Shown piece by piece: positions 1 through 6,955 of a stretch of DNA of 64,000 nucleotides. Position numbers and translations under genes: made by a program. This stretch comes from Caulobacter segnis (GTDB lineage Bacteria; Pseudomonadota; Alphaproteobacteria; Caulobacterales; Caulobacteraceae). Each line of letters begins with the position of its first letter. Position 1 is the first letter of the stretch. The notes under the pieces are model-generated. The model was not told the origin of the DNA, did no database searches, and saw nothing but the letters and a program-made list of their open reading frames with translations. The stretch is from the NCBI RefSeq assembly GCF_023935105.1, contig NZ_CP096040.1, positions 3,596,001 to 3,660,000 on the forward strand, in the 5' to 3' direction.

Positions 1-1
1 G

Positions 2-625
2 GTCGTGCGCCACGCCTCGTCGGGCGCGGCCAGCCTGCTCAGCCAGAAGGTCAGCGGCCACGTGGTCAACGCCGGCGACGGCCAGCACGAACACCCGACC
101 CAGGCCCTGCTGGACGCCCTGTCGATCCGCCGCGCCTTCGGCCGCGTCTCGGGCCTGACTGTGGCGATCTGCGGCGACGTGCTGCACAGCCGCGTGGCCC
201 GCTCGAACGTCGCCCTTCTGCACACCCTGGGCGCCAGCGTGCGCCTGGTCGGCCCGCCCACCCTGATGCCGGCCCAGGCCGAGCGCTGGGGCGTCACCGT
301 CCACCACGACATGAAGTCGGGCCTGGCCGGCGCCGACGTCGTCATGATGCTGCGCCTGCAGCTGGAGCGGATGCAGGGCGCCTTCGTGCCCTCGACCCGC
401 GAATATTTCCGCTTCTACGGCCTGGACCGCGAAAAGCTGGCCCGCGCTGCGCCGGGCGCCAAGGTCATGCATCCGGGCCCGATGAACCGGGGCGTCGAGA
501 TCGACAGCGACGTCGCCGACGATCCGGCTGTCAGCCTGATCCAGGATCAGGTCGAGATGGGCGTCGCCGCCCGCATGGCGGTGCTGACCAGCCTCGCAGC
601 CCGCATTGAGGCTGTCGGCTTTTGA
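2..625 (+). CDS. pyrB: Aspartate carbamoyltransferase catalytic chain, C-terminal part (5' end outside window)
   Basis: Catalyses carbamoyl phosphate + L-aspartate to N-carbamoyl-aspartate, the committed step of pyrimidine synthesis. The frame is open from the window edge, so the N-terminal carbamoyl-phosphate domain is mostly missing. What remains is the aspartate-binding half: [10 protein letters not shown], the [13 protein letters not shown] segment and the [11 protein letters not shown] motif near the end, all typical of PyrB. A dihydroorotase-like gene follows after 79 bases, the arrangement of class A ATCases in which PyrB assembles with an inactive dihydroorotase partner. Confidence 0.95.
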   Translation, partial: VVRHASSGAASLLSQKVSGHVVNAGDGQHEHPTQALLDALSIRRAFGRVSGLTVAICGDVLHSRVARSNVALLHTLGASVRLVGPPTLMPAQAERWGVTVHHDMKSGLAGADVVMMLRLQLERMQGAFVPSTREYFRFYGLDREKLARAAPGAKVMHPGPMNRGVEIDSDVADDPAVSLIQDQVEMGVAARMAVLTSLAARIEAVGF

Positions 626-704
626 TGGAACAGCAAAAGCCGATGAACAGCCTCAAAATCAAACATTCGAGCGTGGCGGGACGCCACGCTTTGGAGGCGA
701 GCCA

Positions 705-2006
705 ATGACGTCCGCCCAGCCCCTCGCCCTCGTCAACGCCCGGCTGGTCGATCCGGAAAGCGGCTATGACGGCCCCGGCGGCGTCATCGTTTCGGAAGGC
801 GTGATCGCCGACGTCGCCAAGGGTCGCGAGTTCGGCAAGCTCAGCAAGGCCGTGCGGGTCGTCGATTGCGGCGGGGCGCTGCTGGCCCCCGGCCTGATCG
901 ACCTACGGGTGCGCACCGGCGAGCCCGGGGCCGAGACTAAGGAAACCCTGGCCAGCGCCGCCAAGGCCGCGGCTGCCGGCGGCGTCACCTCGTTTGTGGT
1001 CCAGCCCGACACGGCCCCGGCCATCGACGATCCCAGCGTCGTCGACTTCATCCTGCGGCGGGCGCGCGACATCGACAGCGCCCGCATCCTCGTGGCCGGC
1101 GCGGCGACCCGTGGCCTGAAGGGCGAGCAGATGGCCGAGATCGGCCTGATGCGCGAGGCCGGCTGCGTCTACGTCACTGACGCGGGCAAGCCGATCGTCG
1201 ACAGCAAGGTCATGCAGCGCGTGCTGACCTATGCGAAAGGGTTCGACGCCCTGCTGGCCCACCGCCCGATGGATCCGTGGCTGGCCAAGGGCGGGGCGGC
1301 GACCGGCGGCGAGTTCGCCGGCCGCATGGGCCTGCCCTCGATCTCGCCGATGGCCGAGCGGATCATGCTGGAGCGCGACGTCGCCCTGCTGGAAGCCACC
1401 GGCGGGCGGTTGTTGGTCGACCAGATCAGCTCGGCCCAAGCTTTGGAGACGCTTCAGCGCGCCAAGAAAAAAGGCCTGAGGATCAACGCCTCGGTGTCGA
1501 TCAACCACCTGTCGTTCAACGAGCTGGACATCGGCGACTACCGCACCTTCGCCAAGCTGAACCCGCCCCTGCGCGGCGAGGACGATCGGCAGGCGCTGAT
1601 CGAGGCCCTGGCCTCGGGCCTGATCGACATCGTCGTCTCCTCGCACAGCCCGGCCCCGGCCGAGGACAAGCGCCTGCCGTTCGACGAGGCCGCGCCGGGC
1701 GCCGTGGGCCTGGAAACCCTGCTGCCGGCCCTGCTGTCGCTGTATCACGACGAGCGCCTGGCCCTGGTCGACCTGATCCGCGCCGTCACCCTGGCCCCGG
1801 CCGAACTGCTGGGCCTGCGCGGCGGCCGCATCTCGCCGGGGGCTCCGGCCGACCTCGTCCTGTGCGACATCGACGCCCCCATCATCGTCGACGCCGCGCG
1901 GCTGCTGTCGAAATCCAAGAACTCGCCGTTCGACGGGCGGCGGCTGCAAGGGCAGGTGCTGATGACGGTGGTGGATGGCCGTGTGGTTCACCGGGCGGAG
2001 GGGTAA
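705..2006 (+). CDS. pyrC': Dihydroorotase-like protein lacking metal ligands (PyrC', probable structural partner of PyrB)
   Basis: 433 residues with the amidohydrolase fold layout of class I dihydroorotases: N-terminal beta segment, GGVTSFVVQPDTAP, then a late GAVGLETLLP and PADLVLCD. The metal-binding HxH after the first strand (usually D-x-H-x-H-x-R-E-P-G) reads DLRVRTGEPG here, so both histidines are arginine. The late D-H-A-P-H motif reads SSHSPA. Such pseudo-dihydroorotases are known from Pseudomonas-type ATCase, where PyrC' is needed for PyrB assembly. The ATG at 705 is preferred because GGAGG lies about eight bases upstream; the frame is open further upstream. Catalysis as a dihydroorotase is unlikely, so an active enzyme should be encoded elsewhere. 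Confidence 0.88.
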   Translation: MTSAQPLALVNARLVDPESGYDGPGGVIVSEGVIADVAKGREFGKLSKAVRVVDCGGALLAPGLIDLRVRTGEPGAETKETLASAAKAAAAGGVTSFVVQPDTAPAIDDPSVVDFILRRARDIDSARILVAGAATRGLKGEQMAEIGLMREAGCVYVTDAGKPIVDSKVMQRVLTYAKGFDALLAHRPMDPWLAKGGAATGGEFAGRMGLPSISPMAERIMLERDVALLEATGGRLLVDQISSAQALETLQRAKKKGLRINASVSINHLSFNELDIGDYRTFAKLNPPLRGEDDRQALIEALASGLIDIVVSSHSPAPAEDKRLPFDEAAPGAVGLETLLPALLSLYHDERLALVDLIRAVTLAPAELLGLRGGRISPGAPADLVLCDIDAPIIVDAARLLSKSKNSPFDGRRLQGQVLMTVVDGRVVHRAEG

Positions 2007-2097
2007 CCGGCCCGGTCGCATACCACTGATCTCCCATTGTAAAGAGGCGCCGATTTCAGCACACTTTCGCCGAGCGCTGTTCTCGGGGGACCACCAG

Positions 2098-2823
2098 ATG
2101 ACCGCGATAGATGCGGGCCGCCGCCCGGTGGCGACCGTCGGCCGTCGGTTCTATCTCATCCTGTCGCTGTTGATGGCGGCGGTGTTCATCGGCGGCTTTG
2201 GCCAGACCGTGCCGGACGACTTCACCCACAAGCCGGGCCTGCCGCTGCTCTACCATGTGCACGGCGCGGTCTTTACCTGCTGGGTCGTGCTGTTCGTGGT
2301 CCAGCCGGCCTTCATCGCCAAGGGCGCGGTGAAGCTGCATCGGCAGATCGGCATGCTGGGCGCGGGCCTGGCCAGCCTGATGATCGTCATGGGCCTCGCC
2401 GCGACGCTCATGGCCTATCACTACCACCGAGTCCCAAGCTTCTTCCCGGGCGGTGTGTTCTTGGTGATGAACTGTCTGGGCATCCTGGTGTTCGGCGGTT
2501 TGGTCGCGGGCGGCGTGGCGCTGCGACGCCAAGCCGAGTGGCATAAGCGGCTGATGCTGTGCGCCACCGTCTCGATCCTGGGGCCGGGGCTGGGGCGCCT
2601 GCTGCCGATGGACGCGTTCGGCGCCGCCGCGCCGGCGGTCATGTTCGGCGTGATCTTAGTGTTCGCCCTGGCCGGCCCCATCGCCGACCAGATCGTTCGC
2701 AAACGCATCCACCCGGCCTATTTCTGGGGCGTGGGCGCGATCCTGCTGAGTGACCTGCTGATCGGCCCGCTGGCCTTCGCGCCGCCGGTCATGGCCCTCG
2801 TGAAGGCGCTGGGAGGCCATTAG
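2098..2823 (+). CDS. Multi-pass membrane protein of unknown function
   Basis: 241 residues with about six hydrophobic segments, beginning with a helix after a short basic N-terminus (GRRFYLILSLLMAAVF). Histidines recur near membrane edges (LYHVHGAVFTCW, LHRQIGMLG, AYHYHR), a pattern seen in predicted heme- or quinone-associated membrane proteins of the DUF2306 type. I cannot confirm that family. ATG 2098 follows a GGGGGA stretch and is chosen over an upstream extension that would overlap the 3' end of the preceding gene. It stands alone between the pyr genes and plsY. Confidence 0.75.
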   Translation: MTAIDAGRRPVATVGRRFYLILSLLMAAVFIGGFGQTVPDDFTHKPGLPLLYHVHGAVFTCWVVLFVVQPAFIAKGAVKLHRQIGMLGAGLASLMIVMGLAATLMAYHYHRVPSFFPGGVFLVMNCLGILVFGGLVAGGVALRRQAEWHKRLMLCATVSILGPGLGRLLPMDAFGAAAPAVMFGVILVFALAGPIADQIVRKRIHPAYFWGVGAILLSDLLIGPLAFAPPVMALVKALGGH

Positions 2824-2928
2824 GCCGTACGACTTTGCCCTGTCTTCGAGTCTGCACTACACCTGAAGCTCACAACTCTCGCTTGCGCAACGGTTGAATT
2901 CGCGCGCAACTCTCCCTAGGGTCGAATC

Positions 2929-3576
2929 GTGCAAGATCTCGCCGCCGCCACCTATCTGACGCTCGCGATCACCATCGTCGGCGGCTATCTGCTGGGCTCG
3001 ATCCCGTTCGGGCTGATCGCCACGCGCCTGGGTGGGGCCGGCGACATCCGCCAGATCGGTTCGGGCAATATCGGCGCGACCAACGTGCTGCGCTCCGGGC
3101 GCAAGGACCTAGCCCTGATCACCCTGGTCGGCGACGCCGGCAAGGGCGTGGTCGCGGTGCTGCTGGCCCGGTTCCTGACCCACGGCAATCCGGCGATCAT
3201 CGCCCTGGCCGGCGGGGCGGCGTTCCTGGGCCACCTGTTCCCCGTCTGGCTGAAGTTCAAGGGCGGCAAGGGCGTGGCCACCTTCTACGGCGTGCTGCTC
3301 AGCGCCTGCTGGCCCGTCGGCGTGCTGGCCGCAATCACCTGGCTGGCCATGGCGGCCCTGTTCCGCGTCAGCTCGCTGGCGGCCCTGACCGCCGCCGTGC
3401 TGGCCGCGCCGTTCGCCCTGGCCACTGACCAGCCCTATCCGATGCTGGGCCTGGCCCTGTTCATGGCCGTGCTGATCTTCATCCGCCACCGCGAGAACAT
3501 CGCCCGCCTGCTCAAGGGCCAGGAGCCCAAGATCGGCAAGAAGAAGGACGCGGAGCCCTCCGCCGCCGCTCCATAA
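2929..3576 (+). CDS. plsY: Acyl-phosphate:glycerol-3-phosphate acyltransferase PlsY
   Basis: Inner-membrane enzyme that moves an acyl group from acyl-phosphate to glycerol-3-phosphate, the first step of phospholipid synthesis. The 215 residues hold the three PlsY signatures: GSIPFG followed by GSGNIGATNVLR near residues 20-52, KFKGGKGVAT in the middle (phosphate loop) and IRHRENI near the C-terminus, among about five membrane helices. The C-terminus ends in a basic, disordered tail. It uses GTG, with a GAATC (CcrM) site just upstream at 2924. The dprA remnant begins 14 bases after its stop. Confidence 0.95.
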   Translation: MQDLAAATYLTLAITIVGGYLLGSIPFGLIATRLGGAGDIRQIGSGNIGATNVLRSGRKDLALITLVGDAGKGVVAVLLARFLTHGNPAIIALAGGAAFLGHLFPVWLKFKGGKGVATFYGVLLSACWPVGVLAAITWLAMAALFRVSSLAALTAAVLAAPFALATDQPYPMLGLALFMAVLIFIRHRENIARLLKGQEPKIGKKKDAEPSAAAP

Positions 3577-3589
3577 CCTTGGGGACGCC

Positions 3590-3897
3590 GTGATCCCGGG
3601 TCGGCTCTCGGACATCCAGCGCTTCGCCCGGCTGCGCCTGGCGTGCACCGAGACCGTCGGTCCCGTCACCTTCGACGACCTGATCTCCTGCTACGGCGCG
3701 CCCGAGCGGAGGCTATCGGGCCTGCCCGGCCTCTCCCGACGCGGCGAACGCGCCTTCCCGCTGGCCCCGCCCCCACGCGAAGCGACCTCATGCGGGCGGC
3801 CGGCGCGCCGGTCTCGGCGGTGATGGCGGCGCTGGTCGAACTCAGCCAGGCCGGACGCGCCGAGCTGCTGGACGGCGGGATGGCAGCGCGGCCATAA
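3590..3897 (+). pseudogene. dprA: DprA (Smf) remnant with large internal deletion
   Basis: Two pieces of a DNA-processing protein A survive in 308 bases where about 1.1 kb is expected. From GTG 3590 one frame reads a DprA-like N-terminus (RFARLRLACTETVGPVTFDD, then LPGLSRRGERAFPLAPP). A different frame carries a DprA-like winged-helix C-terminus (SDLMRAAGAPVSAVMAALVE, then QAGRAELLDGG), ending at the stop at 3895-3897. The Rossmann-fold core that binds ssDNA and RecA is absent. The pieces meet at a GGCCCCGCCCCC stretch near 3764-3775, where both halves read plausibly (LAPP / GPAPT), suggesting deletion at short GC-rich homology. DprA is unlikely to be made here. Confidence 0.8.
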
Positions 3898-3923
3898 CAG
3901 GCCCGCGACACGGAGCGGCTGAG

Positions 3924-5111
3924 TTGGACAATCTGCAAGAAACCTTCGACGCGGCCGTGGCCGCCGCCGGCGAAGGTCGGCTCGAGGCGGCCGAGGCCGG
4001 CTTCCGTGCGGTCCTGGCGCGGTTGCCCGATAGCGGTTCGGCCCTGTTCGGCCTGGGCGTTACCCTAATGAACGGCCGCCGCTTCGCCGAAGCCGTCGAC
4101 GCCCTGGCCGGCGCCGTCACCACGCCTGAGGTCGAGCCCTTGTGGCGGACCTGCCTGGCCCAGGCGCTGTACATGACCGGCGACTTCGCGGGCGCGGCCG
4201 AGGCGTTCGAAGCCGATGGCGAGACCCTGGCCGACGGCGCCCGCCTGACCTGGGCGCGCGCGGCCGCCTACGCCGCCGCCGAGACCCTAACCGCCGAGGC
4301 GGCGCTGGCGCTCTATGGCCGTATCGCGGGCCCGCTCGCGGAGGATCCGGCGACCGTGATCCGCGAAGGCTTTTCGATCCTGGTCGCCTTCAAGCGCCTG
4401 GCGGCGGCCCGGACGCTGGGCGACTGGCTCGCGCACAACACGCCCGACGACCCGGTCCAGACGCACGAACGCCGGGTGCTGACCGAGCAAGACATCGATC
4501 GCGCGCCCTCGGACTATGTCGAGGCCCTGTTCGACGGCTTCGCCGACCGCTTCGACCAGCAACTGGTCGACAACCTCGGCTATGGCGCGCCGCCGTTGCT
4601 GGCCGATCTGGTCGCGCGTCGCGCCGAGCGGTTCGAGGCCATCCTGGACCTGGGCTGCGGCACGGGCCTGGCCGGCCCGCCCCTGCGTCGCTTCGGAGCC
4701 CGTCTGACGGGCGTGGACCTGTCCGGCGGCATGCTAGCTAGGGCCGCCGAGCGCGGCGACTATGACACGCTGGTCCAGGCCGAGGCCGTGGCCTTCCTGC
4801 GGTCCGCGCCCGCCAGTTTCGACCTGATCTTCGCGGCCGACGTGCTGGCTTATTTCGGCGACCTGGCCCCGCTATTCGCCGGCGCGGCGCGGTCGATGGT
4901 TCCCGACGGCCTTCTGGCCGTCACCACCGAGTTGGGCGAGACCGGCTGGCGCCTGCTGCCGTCCGCCCGCTACGCCCATGGCGACGCCTATGTCCGCGAG
5001 ACCGCCGCCCCCTGGTTCGAGATCGTCGAGACCGCCGACATTCCTCTGCGCCGCGACGCCACCGTGGTCACCGCTGGTCGCCTGTACGTGATGGCCCTCA
5101 AGCCCGCCTAA
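3924..5111 (+). CDS. TPR-repeat SAM-dependent methyltransferase
   Basis: 395 residues. The N-terminal third has TPR-like helical repeats (GRLEAAEAGFRAVLARLPDS, then GRRFAEAVDALAGAV). A class I methyltransferase domain follows, with the SAM loop ILDLGCGTGLAG near residues 239-250, the acidic motif LTGVDLSGGML and the FDLIFAADVLAYFGDL motif. A YVEALFDGFADRFD segment precedes the Rossmann domain, as in predicted TPR methyltransferases of alphaproteobacteria. The start is TTG with GGAG eight bases upstream. The substrate is unknown. It converges with the next gene, sharing four bases at the stops. Confidence 0.82.
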   Translation: MDNLQETFDAAVAAAGEGRLEAAEAGFRAVLARLPDSGSALFGLGVTLMNGRRFAEAVDALAGAVTTPEVEPLWRTCLAQALYMTGDFAGAAEAFEADGETLADGARLTWARAAAYAAAETLTAEAALALYGRIAGPLAEDPATVIREGFSILVAFKRLAAARTLGDWLAHNTPDDPVQTHERRVLTEQDIDRAPSDYVEALFDGFADRFDQQLVDNLGYGAPPLLADLVARRAERFEAILDLGCGTGLAGPPLRRFGARLTGVDLSGGMLARAAERGDYDTLVQAEAVAFLRSAPASFDLIFAADVLAYFGDLAPLFAGAARSMVPDGLLAVTTELGETGWRLLPSARYAHGDAYVRETAAPWFEIVETADIPLRRDATVVTAGRLYVMALKPA

Positions 5112-5899
5112 CCGCCGCTTCGCCGCGCCCCCTTGGCGAACAGCAGGTCTGACCAGCGCCAGTGGCCGCCGCCCAGGGCGAAGCGGGCCCCGCCCGGGCC
5201 GTCGTTCAGGGAGATCAGGACGAGGCCCCGCATCGGCTCGGCGCGGCAGGCGGCCGGGGCGAAGGCGACCTCCATCATGATCATCTCGCGCAGGCCGGCC
5301 AGCCCGTCGCCCTCTTCGCCGCTGGTGCGCTGCCAGTCGCCGCTCCAGACTAGGGGCGCGCGGCCGGCGCCGACGGTGGCGCTGTGGGCGCGCATCAGCG
5401 AGGCGCGGGCCCTAGGGTTCTTGCGCAAGCCCTCCTGCAGCAGCCGGACCATGTCGCAACCCTCGCCGCCGCCACCGCCGCCCGCGCCGGAGCCGGCGGT
5501 CGCCGCGCCCTGCAGCTCGGACTCGCCCAGCCCCATGACCCGACTGGGCGTCGGATCGCGGCTGGCCACGAAGGTCGGGACATTCTTGGGCGGCGCCTTG
5601 GTCTCACGCAGGGGCGATTTCGGAGCCGAGCGGGCCGTGGTCTTGGCCGGCTTCTCGGGCGACGGCGGCTTGGCCGGCGCCTTCACCGGCGACTTGGGCG
5701 CGTCGTGCGGCGCGGGCGGCGGTGGGGGCGGTGGCGGTGGCGGTGGCGGCGGATCGACCAGTTCGACCATCACCGAGGGCGGCTCGGGCGCGGGCGGCGT
5801 CACGTGAGCGGCCAACAGGATCGCCACGGCGCCGACGTGCGCGGCCAGGCTCACGACCAGGGCCACGCCCTTCCCGCCACGTCGTCTCCAGTGCGCCAT
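5108..5899 (-). CDS. TonB-like envelope protein with proline-rich linker and non-TonB C-terminus
   Basis: 263 residues. A basic N-terminus (MAHWRRRGGKG) leads into one membrane helix (residues about 10-30). A PPSVMVELVDPP segment and a run of about 13 prolines follow, then Lys/Pro-rich sequence, as in TonB energy transducers. A glycine-rich hinge (GSGAGGGGGGEGC) precedes a C-terminal domain of about 120 residues with cysteines at the hinge and in APAACRAEP. That domain does not show the usual TonB C-terminal pattern. It may be a TonB-like protein with another cargo domain. No ExbB/ExbD or receptor gene is adjacent. Confidence 0.7.
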   Translation of the reverse strand: MAHWRRRGGKGVALVVSLAAHVGAVAILLAAHVTPPAPEPPSVMVELVDPPPPPPPPPPPPPAPHDAPKSPVKAPAKPPSPEKPAKTTARSAPKSPLRETKAPPKNVPTFVASRDPTPSRVMGLGESELQGAATAGSGAGGGGGGEGCDMVRLLQEGLRKNPRARASLMRAHSATVGAGRAPLVWSGDWQRTSGEEGDGLAGLREMIMMEVAFAPAACRAEPMRGLVLISLNDGPGGARFALGGGHWRWSDLLFAKGARRSGG

Positions 5900-6038
5900 C
5901 AGTCCGCCGCGTCACAGGCCGAAGCGCCGACCCAGGGACGCGACTCGACCATGGCCGCGCGTCAGGAACGTGGCGATTGGCAGAGCTTGCCAGCGCCGCG
6001 CAGACAACCGAAAATCGAGCACCCCGGGAGACGCAATC

Positions 6039-6578
6039 GTGGATGCTCTTTTGAAACTGGTCTGGATCCTGCTGCTGGCGGCGCCCGTGGCGGCCTTGGC
6101 GCTGCGGACGCTGATCAACCGGCTGCCGGCGCGGAGTCAGGAGGCCGCGGCGAAGCCCCTATCGCTGGTCCTGGGCGTCTTCTTGGTCGTGGTGATCCTC
6201 GCGAACTTGGCGGGGATCCGCTTCGTGCCGCTGATCGCCAACATCTGGACGCTGGCCGCCGCCTACTTCGCCTACTGTTTCCTCGCCTTCGGCATCGGCC
6301 GCCTACCCCTGCCCGGCCTCGTCCGGTCTTTGGCCCTGGTCGTGAGCGCCCTGCCGATCGCCTTCGGTTACTTCCTAGGCAGCGTCGGCCTGCTGGGTCT
6401 GATGTTCATGGTCGGCTCGTACGCCAATCCTTCGAAGGAGACCCGGCTCGCGACCGACCTCGTCTGCACCAGGATCGACGGCGGCGGCCCCAGCGGCGGC
6501 TATGCGCTGCATGTCCACCGCGAATGGGCTGCTGCCCCTGCTGCATCGCCAGGTCAGGGTCATCGCCGCGAAGAATGA
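6039..6578 (+). CDS. Small polytopic membrane protein, probably frameshifted near its 3' end
   Basis: As read, 179 residues from GTG 6039 (GGGAG at 6026-6030), with about four hydrophobic segments (LLKLVWILLLAAPVAALAL, then LSLVLGVFLVVVILANLAG). After residue 163 (HREW) the frame loses its GC-rich third positions and runs through AAAPAASPGQGHRREE. Dropping one G from the GGG at 6526-6528 continues as LLPLLHRQVRVIAAKNEYEG and stops at 6625-6627, giving 195 residues with normal codon use. A single-base insertion or a base-calling error is the simplest reading. The function is unknown. Confidence 0.6.
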   Translation: MDALLKLVWILLLAAPVAALALRTLINRLPARSQEAAAKPLSLVLGVFLVVVILANLAGIRFVPLIANIWTLAAAYFAYCFLAFGIGRLPLPGLVRSLALVVSALPIAFGYFLGSVGLLGLMFMVGSYANPSKETRLATDLVCTRIDGGGPSGGYALHVHREWAAAPAASPGQGHRREE

Positions 6579-6623
6579 ATATGAAGGTCCCGCCCAGTGC
6601 GCGGATCTGATCGGACGACCGCT

Positions 6624-6821
6624 CTAGACTCTGAGATCCACCAGCAGCCCCGTTCCGGCGGCCGGGGCGGCGCGCACGGCTTCCTTCAGCCGATCGGCGA
6701 CTTCCGCGCGTTCGGCGTTCGAGGTCACGGGCTTGATTTCCCGGATCGGCGAGACATAGGCCTCGGTGGCGATCCGGTTGACGGTCAGATCCATCGGCGT
6801 CCGGTCACAAAACGACGCCAT
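6624..6821 (-). CDS. Small hypothetical protein
   Basis: Up to 65 residues, or 56 if translation begins at the internal MDLTVN methionine (6794). It is soluble, with an amphipathic middle (NAERAEVADRLKEAVRAAP) and ends GTGLLVDLRV. No convincing ribosome-binding site is visible for either start. Its stop overlaps the stop of the repaired reading frame of the convergent membrane gene. It is kept because third-position GC is high and it fills the gap before topA. I do not recognise the family. Confidence 0.4.
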   Translation of the reverse strand: MASFCDRTPMDLTVNRIATEAYVSPIREIKPVTSNAERAEVADRLKEAVRAAPAAGTGLLVDLRV

Positions 6822-6955
6822 GATGCTGGCACAACGACCTTAACAAGCGGCTAAGCGCGGCCGTTTCACAGGGCCTGCGTTGACAGACCCCTAGTGAAGC
6901 CCCCACTTTCCGGCGCTCGCCTGCAGGGCGATCCGCTTTCCAGCCCAGAGTCAGA

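Noticed and set aside
3643..3897. An independent small gene after plsY
   Set aside because: Its recognisable part matches the DprA C-terminus only; the first half of this frame is random sequence overlapping the real DprA N-terminus, so it is one broken gene.
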